This document shows, piece after piece, positions 1-13,600 of a stretch of DNA of 64,000 bases. Each line of letters opens with the position of its first letter. Positions within the stretch are counted from its first letter, which is position 1. The notes beneath the pieces were generated by a model, which made no database searches, was not told where the DNA came from, and saw nothing but the letters and a program-made list of their open reading frames with translations. Both the position numbers and the translations under genes were made by a program. Source of the DNA: Prescottella soli (GTDB lineage: Bacteria; Actinomycetota; Actinomycetes; Mycobacteriales; Mycobacteriaceae); contig NZ_CP157276.1 of the NCBI RefSeq assembly GCF_040024445.1, positions 1,550,001 to 1,614,000 on the forward strand, written 5' to 3'.

Positions 1-111
1 CGAACCGAGGGAACCGGTGGGTGCGGCGTATGCGAGCGCCGGGACGACCAGCGCTGCAGTACCGACGACCACGGCCGCCGCAGCAGCACGACGGATCGAA
101 ATTCGCGACAT
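1..111 (-). CDS. Exported protein, N-terminal fragment (runs off left edge)
   Basis: Only the first 37 codons lie in the window. They encode a typical Sec signal peptide: basic start (MSRISIRR), an Ala/Val-rich hydrophobic core and a cleavage region around ALAYAAP. The ATG at 111 was chosen because GAAAGGTG lies 5-12 nt upstream; another in-frame ATG near 129 has no such support. The mature domain is outside the window, so no function can be given. Confidence 0.6.
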   Translation of the reverse strand, partial: MSRISIRRAAAAAVVVGTAALVVPALAYAAPTGSLGS

Positions 112-201
112 GAGAACACCTTTCGACATGCAAGAACGAGGCTGTACCCCGCCGAAACTAGGGCAGCGCACGCCGGCACCGACGCCGAACCGGGACGACC
201 G

Positions 202-239
202 GATACGAAAGTAGGAGCCCTTCGATACGAAAGGAGGAG
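202..239. repeat. Two near-identical 16-bp direct repeats, period 22
   Basis: GATACGAAAGTAGGAG (202-217) and GATACGAAAGGAGGAG (224-239) differ at one base and are two helical turns apart. They lie about 90-130 bp upstream of the exported-protein gene starting at 111, in a non-coding gap. This is a plausible operator; the regulator is unknown. Confidence 0.5.
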
Positions 240-273
240 ATACCCGCCGGACGAGCCGGATCACGAAATGCGA

Positions 274-303
274 ACGGCCCGGAGGGAATTCCCTCCGGGC
301 CGT
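274..303 (-). terminator. Terminator-like perfect 30-bp palindrome
   Basis: A perfect inverted repeat (arms ACGGCCCGGAGGGAA and TTCCCTCCGGGCCGT) begins 16 bp beyond the stop codon of the lipoprotein gene at 320. Its position fits a terminator for that gene. There is no T-tract, which is common in GC-rich actinobacteria. Confidence 0.6.
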
Positions 304-319
304 CGTCACGAACCGAACG

Positions 320-940
320 CTAGCCGCTGACCGTCTCGGTACAGACGGTGAAGCGGCGCTCGTCGTGCACGAAGCCGCCCTCCGAACACTGCTCGACGTC
401 GGTCACGCCCTCGATGATCTCGACGGCCCGCTCGATGTTCGGGGCGGTGGGATTGGTGCAGTCCACGCGCTGCGGCTCGTCCTCACCGTCGGGCATGCTC
501 ATGCAGCCGCCCATCACCCAGTCGACGTCGAGGCACAGGGCGCCGCGCTCGCTGCCCCACCGGGTCTCGTAGTAGACCTGGTCGACGTCGGACGGACACT
601 GCGCGTTCTTCGTGGCCTTGGCCACCACCTTGTAGTTGGACTTGTCGCTGCCGCACTTCGCTTCGGCGATCGTCGCCGCGTCCGACGTACCACCCAGGCG
701 CACGCAGTCACCGATCGCGACGTCGATGTCGACCGAACCACCGCGGTCGCTCCCCTGCTGACCGGACACCGTGCTGGGCGCCGCGCTGCTCGTCGTGCTC
801 GACGAACTCGTCGACCCGGAGTCGGCAGCCGCCGCCGTGCCCTCCACCGATCCACCACACCCAGCGACCAGTGCGGTCGCTGCCACCACCGACGCCACCC
901 CGATCGACCGACGCAGGTATGCCCACATTCGCTTGTTCAC
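320..940 (-). CDS. LppU-like secreted lipoprotein
   Basis: Lipoprotein of about 206 residues. The N-terminus is basic and hydrophobic and ends in a lipobox (LVAGC), so the mature protein should be lipid-anchored outside the membrane. A Ser/Thr-rich linker follows, then a domain with many cysteines (GDCVRLGG, AKCGSD, APNIERAVE, CTETV) that resembles mycobacterial LppU. I chose the GTG at 940 because GAGGAAA sits 6 nt upstream; an ATG at 961 in the same frame lacks a ribosome site. The gene lies downstream of ksgA, where ispE follows in M. tuberculosis, so the operon order differs here. Its molecular function is unknown. Confidence 0.75.
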   Translation of the reverse strand: MNKRMWAYLRRSIGVASVVAATALVAGCGGSVEGTAAAADSGSTSSSSTTSSAAPSTVSGQQGSDRGGSVDIDVAIGDCVRLGGTSDAATIAEAKCGSDKSNYKVVAKATKNAQCPSDVDQVYYETRWGSERGALCLDVDWVMGGCMSMPDGEDEPQRVDCTNPTAPNIERAVEIIEGVTDVEQCSEGGFVHDERRFTVCTETVSG

Positions 941-1105
941 AACCGTTTTCCTCGAAATCACAGCTCGAAGGGACCCTTTCGCGGCGATCTCCCCCGACAG
1001 CGACCGCCCGGTCTATTGTGGTCCAGAAATCCGATCCGGACGAATCGGCGCGATCCGGATCACAGAGGCCGGCCGAACCATCCTGTGACGAAAGACGATT
1101 CGGCG

Positions 1106-2005
1106 TCAGTCGGTTTCCGGGACCGACGCGAGTCGCACGAAAGCGGCCGCGTCGAGCCTCTCACCGCGGGTCGACGGTTCGATCCCCGCCGCGACGAGTC
1201 GCCGCTCGGCCTCGACGGGCGAGCCGGCCCAGCCTGCCAGCGCGGCGCGAAGAGTCTTACGGCGCTGCGCGAATGCCGCGTCGATCACCGCGAAGACACG
1301 ACGTCGGTGCGCGTCGTCCATCGGCCACGGCGCCTCGGTGTACCGGTCGATGCGCACCAGGCCGGACTCCACCTGCGGCACCGGCCAGAACACCGCCCGA
1401 CCGACGTGGCCCGCGCGCTTGACCGCACCGAAGAAGTTGGCCTTCACACTGGGAACGCCGTACACCTTGTTGCCCGGCGTCGCCGCCAGCCGGTCCGCGA
1501 CCTCGGACTGCACCATCACCAGTGCAGTACGCAAACTCGGGAACTCGGCGAACAGGTGCAACAGCACCGGGACGGCCACGTTGTACGGCAGATTCGCCAC
1601 CAGCGCCGTCGGCTCACCCGGGACGTCGTCGGGCATCACCCGCATGGCGTCGGCACCGACCACCGTCAACCGGTCCGCCAGCTCCGGCGCCCGGTCCGCG
1701 ACCGTCGCGGGCAGGCGTGCGGCCAGCTTGGGATCGATCTCTACGGCCACGACCTTGTCGACGACGTCGAGCAGCGCCAGCGTCAGCGAACCCAGGCCCG
1801 GACCGACCTCGAGCACCGTGTCCTGTGGGCCGACACCGGCCGAGGCCACGATGCGGCGCACCGTGTTGGCGTCGTGCACGAAGTTCTGCCCGAGCTGCTT
1901 GGTGGGGCGCACACCGAACTCTTCGGCGAGGGCGCGGACCTCGGCAGGGCCCAGGAGGGCGGCCTGTCCTCGCGGGTGGATGGGGGGCGGCACGGCGTCT
2001 GACAC
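1106..2005 (-). CDS. ksgA: 16S rRNA (adenine1518-N6/1519-N6)-dimethyltransferase
   Basis: KsgA/RsmA dimethylates the two adjacent adenosines in helix 45 of 16S rRNA during small-subunit maturation, using S-adenosylmethionine. The 299-residue product shows the family's QNF near residue 40, the SAM loop EVGPGLG (66-72) and the catalytic NLPYN motif (138-142). The start is GTG. It lies 29 bp after the rpfB stop, the conserved mycobacterial rpfB-ksgA order, but a -10 (TAGGTT) 6 nt before the GTG suggests it also has its own leaderless promoter. Confidence 0.96.
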   Translation of the reverse strand: MSDAVPPPIHPRGQAALLGPAEVRALAEEFGVRPTKQLGQNFVHDANTVRRIVASAGVGPQDTVLEVGPGLGSLTLALLDVVDKVVAVEIDPKLAARLPATVADRAPELADRLTVVGADAMRVMPDDVPGEPTALVANLPYNVAVPVLLHLFAEFPSLRTALVMVQSEVADRLAATPGNKVYGVPSVKANFFGAVKRAGHVGRAVFWPVPQVESGLVRIDRYTEAPWPMDDAHRRRVFAVIDAAFAQRRKTLRAALAGWAGSPVEAERRLVAAGIEPSTRGERLDAAAFVRLASVPETD

Positions 2006-2011
2006 CTGAAG

Positions 2012-2017
2012 AACCTA
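2012..2017 (-). promoter_or_regulatory. ksgA -10 element (leaderless)
   Basis: TAGGTT on the minus strand, then 6 nt, then the ksgA GTG start. It matches the TANNNT consensus at the spacing expected for transcription starting at the start codon, giving ksgA a promoter independent of rpfB. Confidence 0.5.
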
Positions 2018-2034
2018 ACGCACGTGGCAAGCGG

Positions 2035-5492
<3,458 letters not shown>

Positions 5493-5556
5493 GCACCCAT
5501 TTCTCGCCTACGGGCGCGGGATTCCGTGCATCACGCCGAGGAATGGGCGCTGAGGC

Positions 5557-6396
5557 TCAGTCGCGGCTGGGCAGCCGGTAGACGCGTTCGGCGGTCGCGG
5601 TCGAGGCCTTCGCCAGCTCGGCGGGGTCCTCGCCGCGCACCTCGGCGAGCGCCCGCAGCGTGTACGGCAGGCAGTACGACTGGTTCGGCGCGCCCCGGAA
5701 CGGGTGCGGAGTCAGGAACGGCGCATCGGTCTCGACGAGCAACTGATCCGCCGGGACCAGCAGCGCGGCCTCGCGCAGCGCCTTGGCGTTCTTGAAGCTG
5801 ACGGTGCCCGAGAAACTCAGCACGTAGCCGGCGTCGACGCAGGCCCGCGCCATCGTCGCGTCGGACGAGAAGCAGTGAAAGATCACCGTGTCGGGGGCGC
5901 CCTCGGAGTCGAGGACGCGCAGCAGGTCGTTGTCGGCCTCGCGGTTGTGGATCATCAACGGCTTGCCCAGACGCTTCGCCAGGTCGATGTGCCAGCGGAA
6001 GCCGTCCTCCTGTTCCTCGGGCGTGGCGCAGCCGTCGAGCTTGCCCGGCCAGTACAGGTCCAGGCCGGTCTCGCCCACCGCGACGACGCGAGGGTCCGCC
6101 GCGAGCCGCTCGATCTCCGCCTTTGTCGGGTCGTCGAGGGCATTCGCCCGCGTGGGATGGATCGCGACCGCCGCGAAGACCCGGTCGTCCCAGTTCGCGG
6201 CGTCGACCGCGAACTGCGCGGCCGCCAGATCGTCGGCCACCGTGACGACCCGCTCGACGCCGACCGACGCCGCGCGATCGACGATCTCCCGCACGCTCGC
6301 AGCGTCCGTGGCACCACACGCGTCGAGGTGGGTGTGGGCGTCGACGAGCGGAAAAAGCGGCTCGGGCAGGTCCGGGGCGGGACGATCTTTGCTCAC
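5557..6396 (-). CDS. tatD: TatD family metal-dependent DNase/hydrolase
   Basis: About 279 residues of an amidohydrolase-type TIM barrel with the metal-binding HTHLD near the N-terminus, GETGLD in the middle and ETDAP near the C-terminus, as in TatD nucleases. A longer frame (to 6546) overlaps metG and has no family similarity. The GTG at 6396 is preferred because it begins just before the conserved domain and lies 6 nt after a TACTCT -10. It is divergent from metG, as in M. tuberculosis. Confidence 0.92.
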   Translation of the reverse strand: MSKDRPAPDLPEPLFPLVDAHTHLDACGATDAASVREIVDRAASVGVERVVTVADDLAAAQFAVDAANWDDRVFAAVAIHPTRANALDDPTKAEIERLAADPRVVAVGETGLDLYWPGKLDGCATPEEQEDGFRWHIDLAKRLGKPLMIHNREADNDLLRVLDSEGAPDTVIFHCFSSDATMARACVDAGYVLSFSGTVSFKNAKALREAALLVPADQLLVETDAPFLTPHPFRGAPNQSYCLPYTLRALAEVRGEDPAELAKASTATAERVYRLPSRD

Positions 6397-6401
6397 GTCG
6401 A

Positions 6402-6408
6402 TAGAGTA
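6402..6408. promoter_or_regulatory. Overlapping divergent -10 elements of metG (+) and tatD (-)
   Basis: TAGAGT (6402-6407, plus strand) ends 9 nt before the metG ATG. TACTCT (6403-6408, minus strand) ends 6 nt before the tatD GTG. Both fit TANNNT and overlap by 5 bp in a 20-bp intergenic gap, so RNA polymerase could not occupy both at once. Both transcripts would be leaderless or nearly so. Confidence 0.55.
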
Positions 6409-6416
6409 GGCGCACC

Positions 6417-7994
6417 ATGACTGTGCCTTCCTCGCCCGCCCAGCCCGCCCGGCCGCCGTTCTATCTGACGACCGCGATCGCGTACCCCAACGGCGTCCCG
6501 CACATCGGGCACGCCTACGAGTACATCTCGTCGGACGCGATCGCACGCTTCAAGCGTCTCGACGGATTCGACGTGTTCTTCATGACCGGCACCGACGAGC
6601 ACGGCCTGAAGATGCAGCAGACGGCAGCCAAGGAAGGCATCGACGTCCGCGACCTCGCGGCGCGCAACTCGGACGTGTTCCAGGCCATGGACAAGGTCCT
6701 GGGCATCTCCTACGACCGGTTCATCCGCACGACGGACACCGATCACCTCGAGGCCAGCAAGGCGATCTGGGAACGGATGGAGGCGGCCGGCGACATCTAC
6801 CTCGACACCTACTCGGGGTGGTACTCGGTCCGCGACGAGGCCTTCCACGCCGAGGAGGAGACGACCGTCCTCGACGACGGCACCCGCATCGCCACCGAGA
6901 CCGGCACGCCGGTCGAGTGGACCGAGGAGTCGAACTACACGTTCCGGCTGTCGAAGTACCAGGACCGCCTGCTCGCGCACTACGAGGAGAACCCGGACTT
7001 CATCGCGCCGGCCACCCGCCGCAACGAGATCCTGAGCTTCGTCAAGAGCGGACTCAAGGACCTGTCGATCTCGCGCACCACCTTCGACTGGGGCGTTCCG
7101 GTGCCCGGCGACCCCGCACACGTCATGTACGTGTGGGTGGACGCGCTCACCAACTACCTCACCGGCGCGGGCTTCCCGAACACCGATTCGGACGAGTTCG
7201 AGCGGTACTGGCCCGCGAACCTGCACATCATCGGCAAGGACATCACGCGGTTCCACACCGTGTACTGGCCGGCGTTCCTGATGTCGGCCGGTGTCGAACT
7301 GCCGAAGCGCGTCTTCGTGCACGGATTCCTGTTCAACAAGGGCGAGAAGATGTCGAAGTCGGTCGGCAACGTCGTCGACCCGCTCGCGATGGTGGAGCAG
7401 TACGGCCTCGACGCCGTCCGCTTCTTCCTGCTGCGCGAGATCTCGTACGGCCAGGACGGCAGCTACAGCCACGAGGCCATCGTCACCCGCATGAACACGG
7501 ACCTGGCGAACGAGCTGGGCAACCTGGCGCAGCGGTCGCTGTCGATGGTCGCGAAGAACTGCGACGCGCAGGTCCCGACGCCGGGTGAGCTCACCGACGA
7601 CGACCGCACGCTGCTCGCGCAGGCCGACGCCCTGCTCGAGAAGGTTCGCGCCGAGTTCGACGTGCAGGCGCTGCACCTCGCGCTCGAGGCGATCTGGCAC
7701 GTGCTGGGCGAGACCAATCGGTACTTCTCGCAGCAGGAGCCGTGGGTGCTGCGCAAGACCGATCCGGCCCGCATGGCCACGGTCCTGTACGTGACCCTCG
7801 AGGTGGTCCGCATCGTCGGCATCCTCGTCCAGCCGGTGATGCCGGGTTCGGCCGAGAAGATCCTCGACCTGCTGGGCCAGACCCCCGACGCTCGCACCTT
7901 CGCGGACCTCGGGAACCGCATCCTCGCCGGTACGCCGCTGCCCAAGCCGGTCGGTGTGTTCCCGCGGTACGTCGAGGAATCGACCGACGAGTAG
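6417..7994 (+). CDS. metG: Methionyl-tRNA synthetase
   Basis: Class I aminoacyl-tRNA synthetase that charges tRNA-Met. The 525-residue product has the HIGH motif at 29-32 and KMSKS at 311-315, followed by a helical anticodon-binding domain. It lacks the C-terminal EMAP-II-like tRNA-binding domain of longer MetRS enzymes, as in mycobacteria. The ATG lies 9 nt after a TAGAGT -10, so there is no room for a leader riboswitch or T-box. Confidence 0.97.
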   Translation: MTVPSSPAQPARPPFYLTTAIAYPNGVPHIGHAYEYISSDAIARFKRLDGFDVFFMTGTDEHGLKMQQTAAKEGIDVRDLAARNSDVFQAMDKVLGISYDRFIRTTDTDHLEASKAIWERMEAAGDIYLDTYSGWYSVRDEAFHAEEETTVLDDGTRIATETGTPVEWTEESNYTFRLSKYQDRLLAHYEENPDFIAPATRRNEILSFVKSGLKDLSISRTTFDWGVPVPGDPAHVMYVWVDALTNYLTGAGFPNTDSDEFERYWPANLHIIGKDITRFHTVYWPAFLMSAGVELPKRVFVHGFLFNKGEKMSKSVGNVVDPLAMVEQYGLDAVRFFLLREISYGQDGSYSHEAIVTRMNTDLANELGNLAQRSLSMVAKNCDAQVPTPGELTDDDRTLLAQADALLEKVRAEFDVQALHLALEAIWHVLGETNRYFSQQEPWVLRKTDPARMATVLYVTLEVVRIVGILVQPVMPGSAEKILDLLGQTPDARTFADLGNRILAGTPLPKPVGVFPRYVEESTDE

Positions 7995-8038
7995 TCGCTC
8001 GCCGAAAGTTGTCGGTCCCCTCGTGCACACTCGCACGC

Positions 8039-9244
8039 ATGGGGAGCAATAGAACATACTTTCGAACACGGGAACGCCTCGCCGGTGACTGCGTGCCGCC
8101 GCGGCAGCGGTCGGCGGCCGGCCTCATGGCCGCCCTCGCCGACGCCTACGAGCGCGGCTGGCAGCCGGCCGACGTGATGCACGTGACCCGGCGCGCCCTC
8201 GGCGCCGCTGCGGCACCGACCGCCGCCGCAGCGGTGCTCTTCCAGGCCCGCACCTCCGGCACCGCGGGCCGGGCGCCGCGCGAGTGGCGGGCGCAGCTCA
8301 CCCGGATCGCGGACGGCGAACCCGACGCGGCCCGGTTCGCCGACGAGCTGCCGCCCCGCTGCGACCCCGACGACTTCGCCGCGGCCCTCGACGCCGTCGG
8401 CTGGCAGATCGGGGTGCGCGACTGGATCGACCTGACGGTGCTGTGGCTCGAGTTCCCGCGGCTCAACCAGCTGTGCGAGCCGCCGTCCGCGTGGCCGCAC
8501 GCGCGCGCGCAGCACGACGGTCCCGGCACCGAGGTCCCCGAAGCCGTCGATCCCAAACTGCTCGGCAGGATTCGCGGGCTGCTCGCCAAAGCCGAGGCAA
8601 CCGAGTTCGTCGAGGAGGCCGAGACCTTCACCGCGAAGGCGCAGGACCTCATGACGCGGTACGCGATCAACACCGCCCTGCTGAGCGGCAGCGGTCCGGC
8701 GTCCAGCGCGGTCCACAGTCGCCGCCTCCACCTCGACAACCCGTACGTGCGGGAGAAGGTCCATCTCCTCACCGCGATCGGCGAGGCCAATCGCGTTCGG
8801 ACGGTGTGGTTCGACCGGTTCGCGATCGCGACGGTCGTGGGCAGCCCGCTCGACCTCGAACAGGTCGACCTGCTGTTCACGTCGCTGCTGGTCCAGGCCA
8901 CCCGCGCGATGCAGGCGGCCGGAAACCGCGACGCGAGCACCTCCCGAAAGGCGTCGTTCCGCAAGGCATTCCTGTTCGGATTCGCGGTGCGCATCGGGCA
9001 GCGCCTCAAGGAGACCGACAGCCGCGCCACCGCCGAGGCCGCGGTGGACGCCGACGTCCGGATCGACGACCTGCTGCCAGTGCTGGCCGCGCGATCCGCG
9101 GCGGTGGACGCCGAGTTCGAGCGACTGTTCCCGACCACCAGGGCGTCCCGGAGCCGCACCGTCGACGCCGACGGCTGGCACGCCGGGCAATCCGCGGCCG
9201 ACGACGCCTCGCTGTCACCGGCCGCACAGGCGATCCCACGATGA
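8039..9244 (+). CDS. DUF2786 domain protein
   Basis: About 401 residues, 44 bp downstream of metG. A central segment (LLGRIRGLLAKAE, then FTAKAQDLMTRY) matches the DUF2786 family of unknown function, which occurs in actinobacteria and phages. The N-terminal part is helical and Ala-rich; no signal peptide or membrane segment is seen. The ATG at 8039 was chosen because the frame upstream lies inside metG. Neither a strong ribosome site nor a close -10 is visible, so the start is uncertain. Confidence 0.75.
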   Translation: MGSNRTYFRTRERLAGDCVPPRQRSAAGLMAALADAYERGWQPADVMHVTRRALGAAAAPTAAAAVLFQARTSGTAGRAPREWRAQLTRIADGEPDAARFADELPPRCDPDDFAAALDAVGWQIGVRDWIDLTVLWLEFPRLNQLCEPPSAWPHARAQHDGPGTEVPEAVDPKLLGRIRGLLAKAEATEFVEEAETFTAKAQDLMTRYAINTALLSGSGPASSAVHSRRLHLDNPYVREKVHLLTAIGEANRVRTVWFDRFAIATVVGSPLDLEQVDLLFTSLLVQATRAMQAAGNRDASTSRKASFRKAFLFGFAVRIGQRLKETDSRATAEAAVDADVRIDDLLPVLAARSAAVDAEFERLFPTTRASRSRTVDADGWHAGQSAADDASLSPAAQAIPR

Positions 9245-9332
9245 GGCACCGGCCACACACCGGGTGTCGGCCCGATCGAGATCACCGCGGACCGATGGCG
9301 GTGCCGCCCGCACCTCATGGAAAGCTGGACCG

Positions 9333-10637
9333 ATGCGGATCGAGCGGCTCGGAGACGGTGGCACCGCCGCCGACGTGTTCCGCGCACTGGCTCGGCGGGC
9401 TCGGGCGCGGCAGCTTCCCCCGCCGGCCGGCCTGACCGGAAGCTGGTTCGGAACCGCCGCGGTGATCGCACCCAGCCTGCAGGCGGCGCCGTGCGATCCA
9501 GCAGCGGCATTCACACTGCTCGGGCCTCCGGAATCCGTCTCACGTGAAACACCGGTACCGGACGGGCTGATGGTCGGCGGCGGATGGATCGGGTACCGCG
9601 CCTACCCCGACCGGACCGGGGCGCTGCCCGCGGCGGCCGGCGGCTGGACCGATCACGTCCTTCGACTCGACTCGTCGGGCTGCTGGTGGTTCGAGAGCCT
9701 GCGGGGCGAGCCGTGCCCCGACGACGTCGCAGACGCGGTGCTCCACCCGGACCCGCGGTCCGAGCCGTGGCACATCGACTGGACCGAACCGGACCGGCAC
9801 GCGCATCGCCGCGGCGTCGAGGACTGCCTGGACGCCATCGCCCGCGGCGACGTCTACCAGGCGTGTGTGTGCGCGCGGTTCCACGGCACCAGCTCGGGAC
9901 TGCCCGGCGACTTCTTCGCCGACGCCGTCGAGAGGACCCGCCCCAGCCGGGCCGCCTTCGTGCAGGGTTCGTGGGGCGCCGTGGCGTCGCTCTCCCCCGA
10001 GGTGTTCCTGTCGCGCCGCGGCGGCACCGTCACGTCGAGCCCCATCAAGGGCACGCTGCCGCTCGGCGAGAATCCCGAACTGCTCCGCGGCTCGGTCAAG
10101 GACGTCGCCGAGAACGTGATGATCGTCGACCTCGTCCGCAACGATCTCGGCCAGGTCGCCGAGCCGGGGTCCGTGCGGGTCACCGATCTACTGCGGGTCA
10201 AACCGGCACCCGGCGTCTGGCACCTGGTCTCCACGGTCGAAGCGACGGTCCCCGACACCGTCGACGCCGCCGAACTGATCGACGCCACCTTCCCGCCCGC
10301 GTCGGTCACCGGATGCCCCAAACACTCGGCCCGACAACTGCTCGCGCAGTGGGAGCCGGAGCCGCGGGGCGTCTACTGCGGCACCGTCGGGATGCACAGC
10401 CCGGTCGCCGGGCTCGAGCTCAACGTCGCGATCCGCACCGTCGAGTTCGACCCGACCGGCCGCGTCGAACTCGGCGTCGGCGGCGGCATCACGATCGACT
10501 CCGATCCCGCCGCCGAATGGCAGGAATGCCTCGACAAGGCCCGCAGCATCGTGACGCTCACCGCGTCCCGCACGCATCCTGCCCCGACTCCGGCATCTCG
10601 AAGTGCGCCGGCCGGTCCTGCGTCAGTTCCGAGGTAG
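9333..10637 (+). CDS. pabB: Aminodeoxychorismate synthase component I
   Basis: Chorismate-utilising enzyme of folate synthesis, forming 4-amino-4-deoxychorismate with a glutamine amidotransferase partner. The 434-residue protein carries the chorismate-binding domain in its C-terminal two thirds. PIKGT (237-241) contains the Lys diagnostic of PabB; anthranilate and isochorismate synthases have Ala there. The ATG at 9333 is preceded by GGAAAG. The last 80 nt overlap the convergent nSTAND gene tail to tail. Confidence 0.93.
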   Translation: MRIERLGDGGTAADVFRALARRARARQLPPPAGLTGSWFGTAAVIAPSLQAAPCDPAAAFTLLGPPESVSRETPVPDGLMVGGGWIGYRAYPDRTGALPAAAGGWTDHVLRLDSSGCWWFESLRGEPCPDDVADAVLHPDPRSEPWHIDWTEPDRHAHRRGVEDCLDAIARGDVYQACVCARFHGTSSGLPGDFFADAVERTRPSRAAFVQGSWGAVASLSPEVFLSRRGGTVTSSPIKGTLPLGENPELLRGSVKDVAENVMIVDLVRNDLGQVAEPGSVRVTDLLRVKPAPGVWHLVSTVEATVPDTVDAAELIDATFPPASVTGCPKHSARQLLAQWEPEPRGVYCGTVGMHSPVAGLELNVAIRTVEFDPTGRVELGVGGGITIDSDPAAEWQECLDKARSIVTLTASRTHPAPTPASRSAPAGPASVPR

Positions 10638-13600
10638 CTGCGCAGATCCGTCGGGTGATCGTGTCCGTGTCGAGCCGCCACATTCGCAGCACGCCGTCAC
10701 CGCCACCGGCGACGATCGTGTCGGTCCGCGGCATGGTCGTCACCTGCCAACGTCCCTTGCCGATCGTCGTCAAGGGACCTCCGACGGCCTCGCCGTCGTC
10801 GGCCACGCTCCACAACAGGACCGAGCCGTCGTCACTACCGCTCACGACGTGGGATCCGTCGGCCGTGAACGCGACGCTGTACACCGTGCCGGTGTGGCCC
10901 CGCAGCGGCTCCGGACGCTGGTCGAATCCGCCGGCCGCGTTGCGATCCCACAACAGCAACGTGTGGTCGTCACTCGCGGTGACCAGCGTCGAACCGTCCG
11001 GACTGAACGAAATGGCGTTGACGCCCCCCTCGTGACCGCCGCCCTTCAGCTCCCTCGGCGAGGGCCTCGACGGGTCGGTGACGTCCCACGCGTGGACGTC
11101 GCCGTCGGCGCTCGCCACCACCAGCACGTCACCGCTCGGGCTGAACTGGGCGCTGCGCACCAGATTGTGCGGCCCGGTCAGGCTCCGGCCCCGGATGACG
11201 GGCACCAGGGGATCCTCGATGTTCCACAGCGCGACGCTGAAGTCGTCGTCGCCGATCGCCAGGGTCCGCCCGTCCGGGCTGAACGCCATCTCCCACGTGA
11301 ACCGGGTCGCGGTGACGATGGCCGGCCCCAACGGTGTCGGCTTTGCCGGATCCCGCACATCCCACAACTGCACGTGCCCACCAGAGGTCTGCGTGGTCGC
11401 GAGAAGGGCGCCGTCCGGTGAGAGCGCTGCGACGTTCGCCCCGCCCCGCGGTCGCGGCACTTCGATCGACCCGACCCGCTCGAGGCGCCCCTGCCCGTCG
11501 ACCGCCCACAGTCGCACCGCCGTGTCGTATCCGGCGGTCGCCAGCAGCGAACCGGCCCGGTTCATCGACGGCAACGTCAGCTGCGAATCCGACACCGGAA
11601 CCGTTCCGGGCGCCAATGTCCAGACCCGAAGGACCGAGTCCTGGCCGCCGGTGACGATGGCACCCCCGTCCGGGGAGAGCGCGAGCGCGGGCACCCCGCC
11701 GCCGTTACCGCTGAGCGCCGGCTTCATCTCGTGCAGGACGCGCGTCGCCGGGTCCACCGACCACAATTTCGCGGTCCCGTCCCACGACGCGCTCGCGAGC
11801 GTCGCGCCGTCCGCGGCGAACGCGATGGTCCAGATGCCGCCCGTGTGCGCCTGCACCGGGGTGTCGATCGGGCGGATGTTCGCAAGATCGGTGGTGTCGA
11901 ACATCCGGATCAACCCGTCGTCGCTGCTCGCGGCCAGGCTGCGGCCGTCCGGGCTGAACGCGACCGAGTGCACCACGTCGTCGAAGCCCGACAGCTCACG
12001 CCCGATCTGTACGGGGTGCGCCGGATCGGCGATGTCCCACACCCGGACGGTGCGGTCGTCGCTCGACGTCGCGAGCACCGAGTCCCCGCGGAACGACACC
12101 GTCCGCACCCCACCCGCGTGGCCCTGCAGTGTCCAGGTGGGGAACCGTCCGGAGTCGGGGTCGGACGTGTCGACGAGGGTGACGGTGCCGTTGTCGTGCG
12201 GGACCGCGAGAAGCCGGCCGTCGGGGCTGAACCGCACGTTGTGCACGGCGCCGGGCGCCGACCGCATGCCCTCCACCAGCGGACGCGGCGCGGCGCGGTC
12301 GGTCACGTCCCAGATCCACATCGCGCCGTCGCCGCTGCCCGCGGCGAGGAGTCGACCGTCGTGGCTGAACGACACCGACGCCATGTACTGATCCGAGCCG
12401 GTCAGGTCCGCGCCCAGCTGGACCGGGTCGGACGGATCGGTGAAATCCCACAAGCGCACTGTCCGGTCGTCGCTCGCCGTCGCGAGCGTCCGGCCGTCGG
12501 CCGAGATCGCCACCCCGTAGATGGGTCCGGTGTGTCCGGGCAGCTCGCGCGAGATCGGTGTGTTCTCGGTCGCGACCAAGCGAGAGAAGGCGTCGTCGCT
12601 CCCCGGGCGCATCTGCCACGCCGCGAGCGAGAGCTGCGCCGACGTAGTGGGGTCGCTGTCGCGCAGCGCGTCGGCCAGTGCCACGACCTGCTGGAACTGC
12701 GCCGCGCTGCGCTCGTTCTCGGCGCGGGACTTCGCGGCCAGCGCCATGACGCCCATGACCACCGCGATGACGGCGCAGAACGCGAGGGCCGCCATCACGC
12801 TCCGCTCCATCCAGGACTGACGTCGAACCTGGCGGACAGACGCGTCGAGGAAGTCGGCGGCCGCCGGCGTGAGCGAGGCCGCCACGGCGGGGATCCCGCC
12901 CTCTGCGGTAGCGGCGGCGCTGTCGGCACGTTTCGCGGCATGCTCGGACAGCAGGTCCAGGCGGCCTCGGTGGTAGAGCAGGCTGTGGTTGCGCTTCGCG
13001 TCGTCCCAGTGGACAGCGTCGGTCTCGACCTGCTGCCGCAGCGCCGAGTAGGAGCGGTCCTCCTGGATCCAGGTCGCGAGCCGCGGCCACGTTGCGATCA
13101 CCGCGTCGTGGATCAGTTCGACGTCGTCGCCGTCGACGACGAGTACGCGAGCGTTGACGAAGTGGTCGACCACGCGCCGACCGGCGCCGATGTCGTCGCC
13201 TTCGAAGGCGACGATCTGTGCGAGTGTGCGGCGGATCTTGACGTCGGTGCCCGTACTCGTGACGTACACCAGGTGCACCATCATCGCCCGCGCGAGGACG
13301 CGGCCGCGTTCGTCGAGTTGTTCCCAGGCCTGCTCGGCGGCGGCGGCGATGGATCCGAGCACACCGCCGGTGGCGCGGTAGTTCGCGATGGTCAGCTGAC
13401 CGCCCCGGCGCCGCTCCCACATCGTGTCGAGCAGGTGCGAGACGAGCGGCAGCACGGTGCCGCTGCCCTCGGGCGGCACGGCGTCGCTCCCGTCCTGCGG
13501 GTTGGGTGACGCGGCCGTGAGCACACCGAGGTCGTTGAGGATCAGGTCGACCAGTCCGGTCTCGAGCTTGAGGCCGATCATCCGGGCCGGCTGGGTGATC

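Noticed and set aside
1033-1061. GATCCGGA-N13-TCCGGATC inverted repeat between ksgA and the lipoprotein gene
   Set aside because: The arms are themselves part of a short palindrome (GATCCGGATC), so the symmetry is weak evidence; no T-tract or promoter context.
6397-6416. T-box or SAM riboswitch before metG
   Set aside because: The gap to tatD is 20 bp and the transcript appears leaderless, so no leader RNA can exist.
6393-9190. Long minus-strand frames opposite metG and the DUF2786 gene
   Set aside because: They are shadows of genes with HIGH/KMSKS and DUF2786 motifs on the plus strand.
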